In this document: positions 1 to 7,245 of the stretch, piece after piece | Layout: every line of letters begins with the position of its first letter | Numbering within the stretch: position 1 is the stretch's first letter | NCBI GenBank assembly: GCA_026770585.1 | Contig: MU647040.1 | Span: 193,582-208,459, forward strand | DNA from: Baffinella frigidus | Taxonomy: Eukaryota > Cryptophyceae > Cryptomonadales > Baffinellaceae | Length of the DNA: 14,878 nt | Direction of reading: 5' to 3' | The notes under the pieces: model-generated | Databases searched by the model: none | What the model was told of the DNA's origin: nothing | Seen by the model: only the letters and a program-made list of their open reading frames with translations | Program-made: the position numbers and the translations under genes

Positions 1-745
1 GGGTCTAGGGTGTAGGGTTTAGGGTTTAGGGTTTAGGGTTTAGGGTGTAGGGTTTAGGGTGTAGGGTTTAGGGTGTGGGGTTGAGGATGTACCCTCCGTT
101 GAGCGTTCGGGGGGTTTCGTCACGATCCTGCGGATGAGGGTTTCGGGTTTGAGCGTTTGGGGTTTAGCTTTTAGGGTTAAGGGTTACAAGCTCGTGGGGA
201 GGGTTGAGGGCTTAGGGGTTAGGTAGGCGTTTAGGGTGTAGGGTTTAGGGTTTAGGGTGTAGGGTTTCGGGTGTAGGGTTTAGGGTTTAGGGTGTAGGGT
301 TTAGGGTTTAGGGTGTAGGGTTGAGGGCTAGGGTGTAGGGTTTAGGGCTTAGGGAGGCCGCGGTCCGTGCATTGCGGCATGGTTCAGGGTTTAGGGTTTA
401 GGGTTTAGGGTTTAGGGTCTAGGGTTTAGGGGTTAGGGTTTTAGGGTTTAGGGTTTAGGGGTTAGGGGTTAGGGATTAGGGGTTAGGGAGGGTTTAGGGT
501 TTGAGGTTTAGGGTTTAGGGTTTAGGGGTTTGAGGTTTAGGGGTTAGGAGTTAGGGAGGGCTGAGGGTGTAGGGTTTAGGGTTTAGGGTTTAGAGTTTAG
601 ATTTTAGGGTTTTGAGGTTTAGGGTTTAGGGTTTAGGGGTAAGGGGTTAGGGAGGGTTTAGGGTTTAGGGTTTAGGGTTTAGGGTTTAGGGTTTAGGGTT
701 TAGGGTTTAGGGTTCAGGGTTCAGGGTTCAGGGTTTAGGGAGGTA
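1..745 (+). repeat. Degenerate plant-type telomeric repeat array (TTTAGGG)n
   Basis: TTTAGGG is the dominant 7-bp unit, with frequent TGTAGGG, TTCAGGG and TTTAGGGG variants. The cleanest stretch is about 657-712. Non-telomeric islands interrupt it at 84-180, 355-383 and from 741 on. The G-rich strand is the plus strand, so the array points toward higher coordinates. At a true left chromosome end the plus strand would read CCCTAAA. This is therefore interstitial or subtelomeric, not a native left cap. The islands at 355-383 and 741-770 share CGCGGTCCGTG about 390 bp apart, which hints at a higher-order unit. Confidence 0.9.
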
Positions 746-840
746 CCGCGCGGTCCGTGGATTGTGGGGTCTGGAACGCCTCCGACTCAGCCTCGACGCT
801 TGGCCGCCTATCGATCGTCGGCGTTCCCCGCGCCCTGCGA

Positions 841-988
841 GTCCCAGGCGTAAGATAGCATGAAAGTCCCAGGCGTAAGATAGCATGAAAGTCCCAGGCG
901 TAAGATAGCATGAAAGTCCCAGGCGTAAGATAGCATGAAAGTCCCAGGCGTAAGATAGCGTGAAACCCAGGCGTAAGATAGCATGAAA
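841..988 (+). repeat. 25-bp minisatellite, six copies
   Basis: The unit starts GTCCCAGGCGTAAGATAGCA and ends TGAAA. Copies 1-4 (841-940) are identical. Copy 5 (941-965) has one A to G change, and copy 6 (966-988) lacks the first two bases. There are no unique spacers, so it is not a CRISPR array. Open frames crossing it only repeat a short peptide and are not genes. Confidence 0.95.
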
Positions 989-1228
989 GCGCAACTGATT
1001 CAGTTGTGTTCCTAGATTAGACTCCCCCAGACCGCACACCCAGTCGCGTGAAGTGAGCAGATCTGAACGAGACTCCCTCGATTGTTGACGACTAAAGAGA
1101 TTGATCATGTAGTGCCAACCAACCAGCGTCAGCGCCGCGCATGCTCGACGCATTGTGCCACATTCTGTACCCCGTGTCGGCCGCGCATACCAGCATTTTC
1201 CGGATGGGTTCTCACTCCACCTCCTACA

Positions 1229-1297
1229 CCGGATAAGATCCGTAGGAGCCCCCTGAGGCCCCTACGGCCTACCGTAGTCAATACCGTAGGCCTAACT
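1229..1297. repeat. Remnant of a CCTAC-core inverted repeat
   Basis: Several copies of CCGTAGG and its complement CCTACGG lie in both orientations around GGCCTACCGTAG. This matches, in reverse, the central part of the elements at 1519-1604 and 4369-4530. No terminal repeats are visible, so I treat it as a decayed core. Confidence 0.5.
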
Positions 1298-1299
1298 TC

Positions 1300-1435
1300 A
1301 TCTCCACAAAAGTATTAATTAATTGCTTTTGGTGCAACGAAATTTACTACACAAACGCTTTACTATTACTTTTATGAGCAAATCGTGTAGTAATTTTCGT
1401 TGCCAAAAGCAATTAATTAATACTTGTATGGAGAT
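1300..1435. mobile_element. Foldback/MITE-like element, ATCTCC family, copy 1
   Basis: This is 136 bp with about 50-bp inverted arms. The left arm starts ATCTCCACAAAAGTATTAAT, and the complement of the right arm is ATCTCCATACAAGTATTAAT. Both continue into the same TTGCTTTTGG(T)GCAACGAAA stretch. The element is AT-rich compared with its surroundings and has no coding capacity. A second copy lies at 4680-4816. Both copies are preceded by TTC and followed by TA, but no clear target duplication can be read. Confidence 0.85.
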
Positions 1436-1518
1436 TAAACTACCCCGTGTCACGCCGAGTGCCTCGACGCCCGGCCACCTCTATCACCGGGATGCCGCGC
1501 CCCCTGCCCAGGTGATTT

Positions 1519-1604
1519 TGAATAACCCCTAAGCGATAAGACCTAGGACCCTACAGTAGGCAACCCGTAGGGGCATAGGGGGGTTCCTACGGATAAGGTA
1601 ACGG
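1519..1604 (+). mobile_element. Truncated family C inverted-repeat element
   Basis: The sequence from TAAGCGATAAGACC through the core CCTACAGTAGG (1550-1560) to GGATAAGGTAACGG matches the reverse complement of the interior of the complete element at 4369-4530. The terminal CACACAGCGG ends are missing on both sides. The ~60-bp dispersed motif abuts its right edge at 1609. Confidence 0.7.
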
Positions 1605-1712
1605 AAACGCCTCCGACTCAGCCTCGACGTTCGGCCGGCTCTGAATCATTGGGATCGCGCGCCCTCTGCCCACACGAGAACGCAAGAGGACAGGAGAACG
1701 CAAGAGGCCCTC

Positions 1713-1812
1713 TTAATGAGTTGAGTTGAGCTGAGCATTCCTTAATGAGTTGAGCCGGCTCATTGGCTCAACTCAAAAGAATTAATGAGCTTAATGAGCC
1801 ATCCTTAATGAG
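1713..1812 (+). repeat. Short-spaced TTAATGAG repeats
   Basis: TTAATGAG occurs at 1713, 1742, 1782, 1791 and 1805, usually followed by TTGAG or C. A small palindrome TGAGCCGGCTCA lies at 1752-1763. No function is apparent. It looks like a degenerate minisatellite. Confidence 0.7.
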
Positions 1813-1825
1813 TTCCCAGCCCTGC

Positions 1826-2075
1826 AAGAGGGGCATATTCAAAACCACGATTATTTAAACCCAAGATTTCATATGTAGCATTTGTGTGGTAACTTGCATT
1901 GCCCTTGGAGCCACTGCCTCCGACTCAGCCTCGACGCCCGGCCTTCTATGGATCATCTAAAGCCCTCGCCCCCTGCCCGCAGAGTCACGTAGGATAACGT
2001 ATTCCAACCTCGTGACTGGCCAATATAGGGCTGGTTGCGTGACCAATCAACGAAAGTCACTGCACAAATGTCCAC
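1826..2075. mobile_element. Disrupted family D element (AGAGGGG ends)
   Basis: 1828-1905 matches the left end of the complete element at 10837-11012 (AGAGGGGC.TATT, then GTAGCATTTGTG and GTAAC). 1996-2072 matches that element's interior in reverse complement (CGTGACTGGCCAATAT, then CGTGACCAATCAACGAA). A copy of the dispersed ~60-bp motif separates the two pieces (1915-1980), and another follows at 2083. I infer a family D element broken by rearrangement or insertion. Confidence 0.6.
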
Positions 2076-2156
2076 TTTTGAAAGCCTCTACGCTTGGGCG
2101 CCTCTGGACCATCGGGAGCCATCTGCCCTCTACCCAGGGGCATATGGGGGTGATAT

Positions 2157-2272
2157 CACACAGCGGACTTCGAAGGGATTCTGAATTACCCTTAAGCGAT
2201 CAGACCTAGGACCCTACGGTAGGTAATCCGTAGGGGCATAGGGGGGTTCCTCCGGATAATGTAACGGAATCT
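2157..2272 (+). mobile_element. One-ended family C element
   Basis: The left end CACACAGCGGACTTCGAAGG is the complement of the right end of 4369-4530. It is followed by ACCCTTAAGCGATCAGACC, the core CCTACGGTAGG (2213-2223) and the GGATAATGTAACGGAA segment. The right terminal repeat is absent, and the ~60-bp motif begins at 2282. Confidence 0.7.
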
Positions 2273-2333
2273 CGGGCGCTGAGTGCCTCTACGCTCGGGG
2301 GCCTCTATATCATCGGGAGCCCTCTGCCCACAC

Positions 2334-2390
2334 CAGAATGCAAGAGGGGCCTATTTAAAACCAAAATAATTTTACATGTAGCATTTGTGT
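2334..2390 (+). mobile_element. Solo left end of a family D element
   Basis: AGAATGCAAGAGGGGCCTAT followed by AAAACC and TACATGTAGCATTTGTGT corresponds to one terminus of 10837-11012. No opposite end is present before the next element. Confidence 0.6.
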
Positions 2391-2509
2391 CAACTCATCT
2401 ACTTTCAGGATGCTCAGATCTACTCCGTACCTCTCCCAGCCCCGAGTGGTTGGCAGATCGTGGGCAAAAGTTGGCAAAAGTTGACGATGCGCCCGAGGAG
2501 TTGACGTTT

Positions 2510-2532
2510 GCGATTGCTCCCCATCAGGTCTA
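2510..2532 (-). mobile_element. Solo end of the 12719-12850 foldback family
   Basis: GCGATTGCTCCCCATCAGGTC followed by TA matches the right end of the foldback at 12719-12850, with one difference and the same TA next to it. No partner terminus is visible nearby, so this is a truncated copy. 2395-2510 otherwise shows only a short AAAGTTGGCA duplication and no recognisable feature. Confidence 0.6.
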
Positions 2533-2564
2533 GTGTTGACGCAGCAGGGTGAGAAATTCTCAAG

Positions 2565-2729
2565 GACGCAACCTATAATTAGTTTTGTAAAGTAACTCGT
2601 TCCTGGTACAAATTATAAAACAAGACCTCGTTTAAAAAGGAATTGGAGCCCTTTTTAGTTTTAAATGGACCTTGTTTTATAATTTGCACCAGAACGAGTT
2701 GCTTTACAAAACTGTTTATAGGTTGCGTC
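2565..2729. mobile_element. Foldback/MITE-like element, GACGCAACC ends
   Basis: This is 165 bp with roughly 60-bp inverted arms. The left arm is GACGCAACCTATAA then TTTTGTAAAGTAACTCG and AAATTATAAAACAAG. The right arm carries the complement with a few substitutions. The AT-rich centre is TTTAAAAAGGAATTGG. It is non-coding, and I see no convincing target-site duplication. Confidence 0.85.
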
Positions 2730-2804
2730 ACTATTACAATACCGGGGTTTGTGATGGGTCATCTGCCGAGAGCCCAAAATCGGCAAAGGCTTGACGGGTT
2801 TGTA

Positions 2805-2988
2805 GAGCTATTCCGGTAGGACTTGTCGCGTTTTCGACTTCGAGATTTCAAAATTTCAGACTTCAAAAAGGTTTTAAAGGGCGTAAAACGTTTTAAAACA
2901 CACCGTTTCACATCGCATGGTACAAATGAAGTCTTGAAGTCTCGAAGTCGCGAAATCGAAAACGCGACAAGTCCTACCGGAATAGCTC
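2805..2988. mobile_element. Foldback/MITE-like element with TA flanks, GAGCTATTCC ends
   Basis: The first ~30 bases of the arm (GAGCTATTCCGGTAGGACTT, then GTCGCGTTTTCGA) match the complement of the right end exactly. The arms then continue imperfectly through CTTCGAGA/TTTCA blocks. TA dinucleotides flank both ends (2803-2804 and 2989-2990), consistent with a Tc1/mariner-like TA target. Open frames through it are artefacts of the arms. Confidence 0.85.
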
Positions 2989-3011
2989 TACCGCGGACCT
3001 ATGCGCCCTAT

Positions 3012-3114
3012 AACCCTTAAGTGCCCAGTAGGCTCTTACGCCCTACCGTAGGACCGTAGGACCTACCTAGGACCTCTTGCGGGTCAATTTTGACCGGATG
3101 GGCACTTAGGGGAT
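3012..3114. mobile_element. Foldback element, family B (CCCTTAAGTG ends), copy 1
   Basis: The left end AACCCTTAAGTGCCCA pairs with TGGGCACTTAGGGGAT. The interior has the core CCTACCGTAGG (3042-3052) and CCTAGGACC words. A second copy of almost equal length (102 bp) lies at 13736-13837 with better-preserved ends. Confidence 0.8.
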
Positions 3115-3197
3115 ACGGCCCATGGACTACTGGACCAGCCACCTTGGGGCTTGAGAGTATGATAAAGAAGAAGAACAAGGTGTGGGGGGGTGGGTAT

Positions 3198-3336
3198 CCA
3201 CACGGTGGGCTACGAGGGTTTCGTTGACCCTGGATTCCAGGGTGATACGTGACCAATTTGCAGCAGAAAAATCCATAAAGTTGATTGTCGTCAGGCAAGT
3301 TGACTTTTGATGAAAGGTTCGTAGTCCACCGTGTGG
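3198..3336. mobile_element. Foldback element, CCACACGGTGG ends
   Basis: The left arm CCACACGGTGGGCTACGA pairs with TTCGTAGTCCACCGTGTGG, giving a 139-bp unit with ~25-bp recognisable arms. It is non-coding. The upstream 3115-3197 carries a GAA-rich stretch and a G-run but nothing recognisable. Confidence 0.7.
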
Positions 3337-3345
3337 CGTGTAGCA

Positions 3346-3393
3346 ATACCGGGCTTTGTCGTCAGTCAAGTGCCGCACGGACAACGACAGCCC
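3346..3393 (+). repeat. 48-bp hairpin repeat, copy 1
   Basis: ATACCGGGCTTTGTCGTCAG through to ACAACGACAGCCC forms an imperfect hairpin (GGGCTTTGTCGT against ACGACAGCCC). The same 48-bp unit recurs at 3688-3735. A weaker relative starts near 2740 (ATACCGGGGTTTGTG). Confidence 0.7.
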
Positions 3394-3402
3394 AGTGTGT
3401 TC

Positions 3403-3483
3403 TGACAGAGGATAACCGACGTACGGTGTGCTACTCTAGGACGGTCTTAGGATGTCTGTAAGTAAGATCCTGGTTATCTGTCA
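3403..3483. repeat. Imperfect inverted repeat
   Basis: TGACAGAGGATAACC at 3403 pairs with GGTTATCTGTCA at 3472-3483, with a two-base difference. The centre is also partly self-complementary (AGGACGGTCTTAG/AAGTAAGATCCT). It is probably another small foldback element. 3484-3600 contains nothing I can name. Confidence 0.5.
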
Positions 3484-3600
3484 AGGGCGAACGGTGCGTA
3501 GTTAGTAGTTGATCACTTTTTGAGAGGTTGGAGGTTAATAGAGAAGCAGAAGAGAAGAAGGTGTCGACACAGCGGGGTGAGCAACACCGGCCTTTGCGGT

Positions 3601-3664
3601 TGGAATCCAACGCAAATGGATAAGATTCTAGAACGAATCGTTTAGATGGACTGCATCCGTGAAG
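3601..3664 (-). repeat. Dispersed repeat E, inverted copy
   Basis: The minus strand reads CTTCACGGATGCAGTCCATC, then TAAACGATT and TAGAATCTTATCCATT. This matches plus-strand copies at about 5613-5719 and 6120-6232. It is the only copy outside the 5.5-6.3 kb duplication. Confidence 0.7.
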
Positions 3665-3687
3665 ACCTCGGTGGGTGCCAAGTGGCT

Positions 3688-3735
3688 ATACCGGGCTTTG
3701 TCCTCAGTCATCTTCCGCACGGAAAACGACAGCCC
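3688..3735 (+). repeat. 48-bp hairpin repeat, copy 2
   Basis: This copy differs from 3346-3393 at a handful of positions (TCCTCAGTCATCTTCC against TCGTCAGTCAAGTGCC) and keeps the pairing bases GGGCTTTGTC and ACGACAGCCC. It is a direct repeat about 342 bp downstream of copy 1. Confidence 0.7.
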
Positions 3736-3820
3736 GCCGCCCCCCGGGATCAGCGACACCTGATTCAGGGTTCAGGCTTCAGGACCTCGGTCAGGTTCTC
3801 AAGGTGGGAAGGGGGGGGGG

Positions 3821-3897
3821 GCGTCCAGCACAGAATCCATCACGACGAGAGGGGGGGAGGGCGTCCGGCACAGACACCATCACGACGAGAGGGGGGT
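3821..3897 (+). repeat. 40-bp tandem duplication with G-runs
   Basis: Two units of GCGTCC(A/G)GCACAGA then CATCACGACGAGAGG lie 40 bp apart, separated by poly-G tracts. A 9-bp repeat (CCAGCCCAT/CCAGCCCACC) follows at 3902-3930, and a perfect 20-nt palindrome at 3932-3951 (TGTATGTTCCGGAACATACA). Confidence 0.85.
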
Positions 3898-3958
3898 TGG
3901 GCCAGCCCACCCAGCCCATCCAGCCCATCCATGTATGTTCCGGAACATACACCAACCA

Positions 3959-4130
3959 CCACGCAAGAGTGTAGGGCAGAGTGACCCACAGGAGAAATAG
4001 TAGAATTCTACTATTTCTTAAGTTCATAAGTGGACATTCTTCCCACAGAAAAATCGAAATTTCGGAAAGTTGTTACAAATTCCGTGTGAACTGGCTTGTT
4101 TTCCCAGGTCTGCCCTACACTCTTGCGTGG
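3959..4130. mobile_element. Foldback element, CCACGCAAGAG ends, with perfect central palindrome
   Basis: The 22-bp perfect terminal arm (CCACGCAAGAGTGTAGGGCA) is repeated inverted at the right end (TGCCCTACACTCTTGCGTGG). Near the left arm, 3993-4018 is a perfect 26-nt palindrome without a loop, centred on GAATTC (arms AGAAATAGTA). The element is 172 bp and non-coding. Confidence 0.85.
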
Positions 4131-4218
4131 AGGCGATGCCCCGAACTCTTCTTCTTCTTCTTTATTACCCTCACATGGTGTGCACCAAGGATGCCCCGAA
4201 CCAGAGACACCTGACTCC

Positions 4219-4364
4219 ATCCCGCCAGGCATCTAATTCCAATGCTCGAAACGCATACGTTTGGCATCACAATCTGCCTGAAGTGGCCACATTGGCAACT
4301 TCTGGCAACTTCTGACGCCAAAAGTATGTGTTTCGAGCAATTAGGTCAAATACCTGGCGGGGTG
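4219..4364. mobile_element. Foldback element, CCCGCCAGG ends
   Basis: The left end CCCGCCAGGCAT, then AATGCTCGAAACGCATACG, pairs with the right end CGAGCAATTAGGTC then CCTGGCGGGGTG. Arms are ~45 bp with mismatches. The centre holds a direct duplication of GGCAACTTCT. It lies four bases from the family C element at 4369. 4131-4218 has a short CTT run (4147-4163) and nothing else clear. Confidence 0.75.
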
Positions 4365-4368
4365 AAAT

Positions 4369-4530
4369 CCACACAGCGGGGTTTGAAGGGATTTTCAGCC
4401 CATTTTGGGCCGAGTTTCCGTTACCTTATCCGTAGGAACCCCCCTATGTCGCTACGGGTTGCCTACCGTAGGTTCGTAAGGCTTATCGCTTAAGGGTTTT
4501 TCAGAAATCCCTTCGAAGTCCGCTGTGTGG
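4369..4530. mobile_element. Complete family C inverted-repeat element
   Basis: The left end CCACACAGCGGGGTTTGAAG and the complement of the right end CCACACAGCGGACTTCGAAG define a 162-bp element. The interior has CCTACCGTAGG (4462-4472) and CCGTAGGAACCCCCC. It is the reference copy for the truncated members at 1519-1604 and 2157-2272. It is non-coding. Confidence 0.85.
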
Positions 4531-4573
4531 TGAGGGTTGAGGGTTCAGGACCTCAGTCGGGTTGACAGACTAC

Positions 4574-4635
4574 TCTCAAGTTGACTTTCTCGATTCTCAA
4601 GTTGACTTTCTCGATTCTCAAGTGACTTTCTCGAT
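4574..4635 (+). repeat. 21-bp minisatellite, three copies
   Basis: The unit is TCTCAAGTTGACTTTCTCGA plus T. Copies are at 4574-4594, 4595-4615 and 4616-4635, the last lacking one T. An inverted CGAGAAAGTCAAC follows at 4642-4654, so this end can also fold back on itself. Confidence 0.9.
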
Positions 4636-4679
4636 TCGTGTCGAGAAAGTCAACATGAGACACATCCGTCACCTTTTTC

Positions 4680-4816
4680 ATCTCCACAAAATTACTAATT
4701 AATTGCTTTTGGCGCAACGAAATTTACTACAGAAAGACTTTACTACTACTTTTATGAGCAACTCGTGTAGTAATTTTCGTTGCTCAAACGCAATTAATTA
4801 ATACTTCTATGGAGAT
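4680..4816. mobile_element. Foldback/MITE-like element, ATCTCC family, copy 2
   Basis: This 137-bp copy shares the ATCTCCACAAAA terminus, the TAATTAATTGCTTTTGG block and the TTATGAGCAA centre with 1300-1435. Ends and length are nearly the same and only scattered substitutions separate the two, which suggests relatively recent mobility. Confidence 0.85.
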
Positions 4817-4890
4817 TATTTTGGAGCGGGAAAAAGACCCGGGCTCTCCGAATCGGCGCGCCCAAATCCACGCACGATTGGAGGGGGGGG

Positions 4891-4951
4891 TATTCAAACG
4901 TCATTTTCAAGGGAAAACGGTATTCAAAAGTCAATTTTCAAAAGAGAACGG
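4891..4951 (+). repeat. 30-bp tandem duplication
   Basis: TATTCAAACGTCATTTTCAA then GGGAAAACGG (4891-4920) is repeated with changes at 4921-4951. A smaller duplication, CTCCAACAACGACCC and CTCCAAGAACGACCC, follows at 4952-4985. 4986-5140 shows no recognised feature. Confidence 0.75.
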
Positions 4952-5140
4952 CTCCAACAACGACCCAGTGGCTCCAAGAACGACCCTGGAATACCCTATC
5001 CAAGAGCCTGGCGTGGAGACTGGGACAGAGCTAGGTAGGCTCAAGGAAATATTTAAGGTTTCGAACACCAACAACCGAAATTAATCAACAATTTAATGAG
5101 AGTGCAAGCACCTTCGTCGCCCTCTCGCACGGGGTGTTTC

Positions 5141-5230
5141 CCACCGCTACCTAAGTTAACGGAGGTTCCACTTTTGCTTTGAGACGTTGCACTCTCGACG
5201 TTTGTCCCGGTGGGCAGCGCTCTTGGTGGC
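5141..5230 (+). repeat. Dispersed repeat F, solo copy
   Basis: CCACCGCTACCTAAGTTAAC, then GGAGGTTCCACTTTTGC, to GGTGGGCAGCGCTCTT is about 90% identical to the inverted pair at 6878-6964 and 8231-8317. No inverted partner is visible near this copy. Confidence 0.8.
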
Positions 5231-5244
5231 TCTCTCGCTTCTGC

Positions 5245-5420
5245 AAAGCCACAGGGGACTTCTCAAATTCTTGGACACGACCCTAAAACTATTTGTAGGT
5301 TGCCTTTTGACGAATTTTGGTCACGTCCTGAGGGTAAAAATTGCCTTTTGAGGTGAAAATGGCTCCAAAGTAGCGGAAGCATATGCTTCCGCTACTTTCT
5401 GAAACCTCCCCTGTGGCTTT
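5245..5420. mobile_element. Foldback element with 32-nt perfect palindrome near its right end
   Basis: The left end AAAGCCACAGGGGA pairs with the right end TCCCCTGTGGCTTT in a 176-bp unit. Just inside the right arm, 5367-5398 is a perfect loopless palindrome with arms AAAGTAGCGGAAGCAT, centred on CATATG. It is non-coding. Confidence 0.75.
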
Positions 5421-5499
5421 TCAGTAGCGGCGACCCGTTGACTCACACCCCAGCATTTTCCAAGGCGTCCAACTAAAACATCTGTGGTACAAAGCCAGG

Positions 5500-6320
5500 T
5501 AGCGCAAACCCCTGAGTGACTTAACTTCAGAAATAGCCCCAATCACCACGCAAGTCTGACATACAACGCATCGAGGGGCGCGAAGAGAGCGCCACTTAGT
5601 AGCCACTGGGGGCTTCACGGATACAGTCCAACTAAACTATTTGAACTGGAATCTTATCCATTGCCCTAGAACCTAACCGGAATTTCACCTTGCATTTCAG
5701 GGGCAAAGGTCCTCGGTCGGCGGCCCTCGGTAGTCAGTTGGGGCAGCCTAGCTCTGCGTCAGGCCTGACGGGCCGATCCTTCCTACGGATGGGCGTGTCG
5801 TTGGGCTATGTTGGGAGCTTGTAAAAGGGAGGACCTGGCCACCCTCTTCCAAGGGGTGTGTTTGCACCTCCCGGAGCGGCGTTCCGTTGACTAGTAAGTT
5901 GAGAAATGGCTCCAACCCCACGCAAATCTGACATGAAATGCATCGAGGGGCGCGATGAGAGAGACGAACTGATCGCCGACCAAAGGGCAAGGCATGACAG
6001 GACGCGATCAAGTGGGAGCAGGTACAGAACAGGACGAGACCAGAGGCACGCAGGTACAAAGCAGGACGAGACCACCGGGCACGCTGGTACAAAGCTCTCC
6101 CCACTCAACAGCCCCCGCGGGCTTCACGGATACAGTCCATATAAACGATCTGGACTAGAATCTTATCCATTGCCCTGGAACCTAACCGGAATTTCACCTT
6201 GAATTCCAGGTGAAAAGGTCCTCGGTCGCTGCTGAGTGGAGGAAGGACCTGGTCACCCTCTTGCAAGGGGTGTTTTTGACCCTCCCCGAGCGGCGCTCCG
6301 TTGACTAGCGCTCCCACCCT
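5500..6320 (+). repeat. Local segmental duplication
   Basis: Blocks recur in the same order. 5527-5595 resembles 5899-5965 (CCACGCAA.TCTGACAT, then GCATCGAGGGGCGCGA). 5609-5719 resembles 6116-6232 (GGGCTTCACGGATACAGTCC to GGTCCTCGGTCG). 5839-5895 resembles 6254-6310 (CACCCTCTT.CAAGGGGTGT to CGTTGACTAG). I infer at least two and a partial third copy of a ~400-bp unit. Open frames here are charged and low in complexity, and I do not call a gene. Confidence 0.7.
6021..6096 (+). repeat. 32/33-bp tandem repeat
   Basis: GGTACAGAACAGGACGAGAC (6021) and GGTACAAAGCAGGACGAGAC (6053) head two units, with a partial third at 6086. The repeat occurs only in the second copy of the segmental duplication, so it expanded after duplication or was lost from the first. 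Confidence 0.8.
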
Positions 6321-6356
6321 CGCCAGGGCGAGCACCTCTACGCCTCCACTGGGTCC
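6319..6356 (+). repeat. 38-bp direct repeat left of the microsatellite
   Basis: CTCGCC(A)GGGCGAGCACCTCT, continuing to CACTGGGTCC, matches 6831-6868 (CTCGCCAAGGCGAGCACCTC to CACCGGGTCC) with a few substitutions. The two copies bracket the CT-rich microsatellite 512 bp apart. Confidence 0.8.
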
Positions 6357-6390
6357 CTGCGTTGTCGGAAGGTGTTGTTGGAAGGGGTGT

Positions 6391-6524
6391 CACTCTCTCT
6401 CTCTCACTGTGACTCTCACTCTCTCACTCTCACGCTCACGCTCGCGCTCGCGCTCGCGCTCACGCTTACTCTCACTCTCGCTCTCGCTCTCACTCTCCCT
6501 CTCACTCTCCCTCTCTCTCACACA

Positions 6525-6560
<36 letters not shown>

Positions 6561-6593
6561 CACTCACACTGTCTCACTCTCTCTCTCACACAT

Positions 6594-6626
<33 letters not shown>

Positions 6627-6830
6627 CTCTCACTCTCTCACTCTCTCTCACTCTCACTCTCTCTCTCCCTCTCCCTATCTCTCTCTCACACACACTCTCT
6701 CTCTCTCTCACTCTCACTCTCTCTCTCTCTCTCTCTCTCACGCTCACTCTCACTCTCACTCTCTCTCACTCACTCTCTCTCTCGCACACACACACACTCA
6801 CTCTCTCACTCTCTCACTCTCTCACTCTCG
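6391..6830 (+). repeat. CT/CACTCT microsatellite
   Basis: About 440 bp are almost entirely (CT)n, (CACTCT)n, short (CA)n and a GCTCGC-rich patch near 6430-6460. Two long open frames cross it but encode only Ser-Leu/Thr-Leu/Ser-His runs and are artefacts. One strand is pure polypyrimidine over long stretches. Confidence 0.97.
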
Positions 6831-6868
6831 CTCGCCAAGGCGAGCACCTCCAACCCTCCACCGGGTCC
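6831..6868 (+). repeat. 38-bp direct repeat right of the microsatellite
   Basis: This is the partner of 6319-6356. It joins directly to the end of the microsatellite, and repeat F begins 10 bp further on. Confidence 0.8.
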
Positions 6869-7052
6869 TTGTGCTATCCACCGTTACTTAAGTTAACGGA
6901 GGTTCCACTTTTGCTTTGAGACGTTCCACTCTCGACGTTTGTCTCGGTGGGCAGCGCTCTTCGTTGCTGCGCATCAAGACAAAAGGACTGAGCACTCGTC
7001 AGTGGGCGAGTGGGATCGGATATACAGGAAGGGGGGGTTAAGGTCCCCGCGG

Positions 7053-7196
7053 GGGTTTAGGGTTTGGTGGTTGGTGTTGAGTGTTGAGTGTTCAGGGTTC
7101 AGGGTTTAGGGTTCAGGGTGTGGGGTTTGGAATTTTAAGCCTTGACCCTGAAACCTAAACCCCACCTAAACCCTATACCCTTCACCTTGAACCCTC
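7053..7196. repeat. Head-to-head interstitial telomere-like junction
   Basis: 7053-7130 is G-rich (TTTAGGG, TTCAGGG, TGTGGGG). 7141-7196 is C-rich (CCTGAAACCTAAACC, CCTAAACCCTA, CTTGAACCC). The two are separated by about ten bases around TTTTAAG. The order G-rich then C-rich is the one produced when two chromosome ends fuse. The units are degenerate. Confidence 0.75.
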
Positions 7197-7245
7197 CTCG
7201 GGTGTGACTCGGATTCCGACTCCCTCCAGTCTGCGGGCCACACGT

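Larger units (their letters stand above)
775..2345 (+). repeat. Dispersed ~60-bp motif, six direct copies
   Basis: A motif beginning GCCTCCGACTCAGCCTCGAC and ending near a CCCTCTGCCC box recurs at about 778-837, 1459-1509, 1609-1670, 1915-1980, 2083-2140 and 2282-2332. All copies have the same orientation, with 70-90% identity by eye. Spacing is irregular, so this is not a simple tandem array. Several copies abut the AGAGGGGCCTATT element ends, and the copy at 1915 lies inside a broken one. I do not recognise the family, and I see no tRNA A/B boxes that would make it a SINE. Confidence 0.7.

Noticed and set aside
1-745. Native left telomere.
   Set aside because: The plus strand is the G-rich strand here. 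A left chromosome end would read CCCTAAA on plus. The array is also heavily degenerate.
841-988. CRISPR array.
   Set aside because: The 25-bp units are directly adjacent with no spacers, and the context is eukaryotic.
992-1006. Small palindrome CAACTGATTCAGTTG as an operator site.
   Set aside because: It resembles the arm of the foldback element at 11673-11813 and is more simply a solo remnant of that family.
728-1153. A 141-codon minus-strand open frame with repeated peptide.
   Set aside because: The repetition is the 25-bp minisatellite read in rotating frames, and the ends lie in telomere-like and unrelated sequence.
5057-5069. A B-box-like word (GGTTTCGAACACC) suggesting a tRNA or SINE.
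   Set aside because: No A box, cloverleaf or tRNA length fits around it, and the match to the B-box consensus is imperfect.
5906-6202. A 98-codon plus-strand open frame with many charged residues.
   Set aside because: It spans a 33-bp tandem repeat and a segmental duplication block. The frame is not kept in the other copy and the composition is low in complexity.
6301-6896. Two long plus-strand open frames (196 and 174 codons).
   Set aside because: They translate the CT/CACTCT microsatellite into Ser-Leu/Thr-Leu/Ser-His runs. Open frames are expected from such a repeat.
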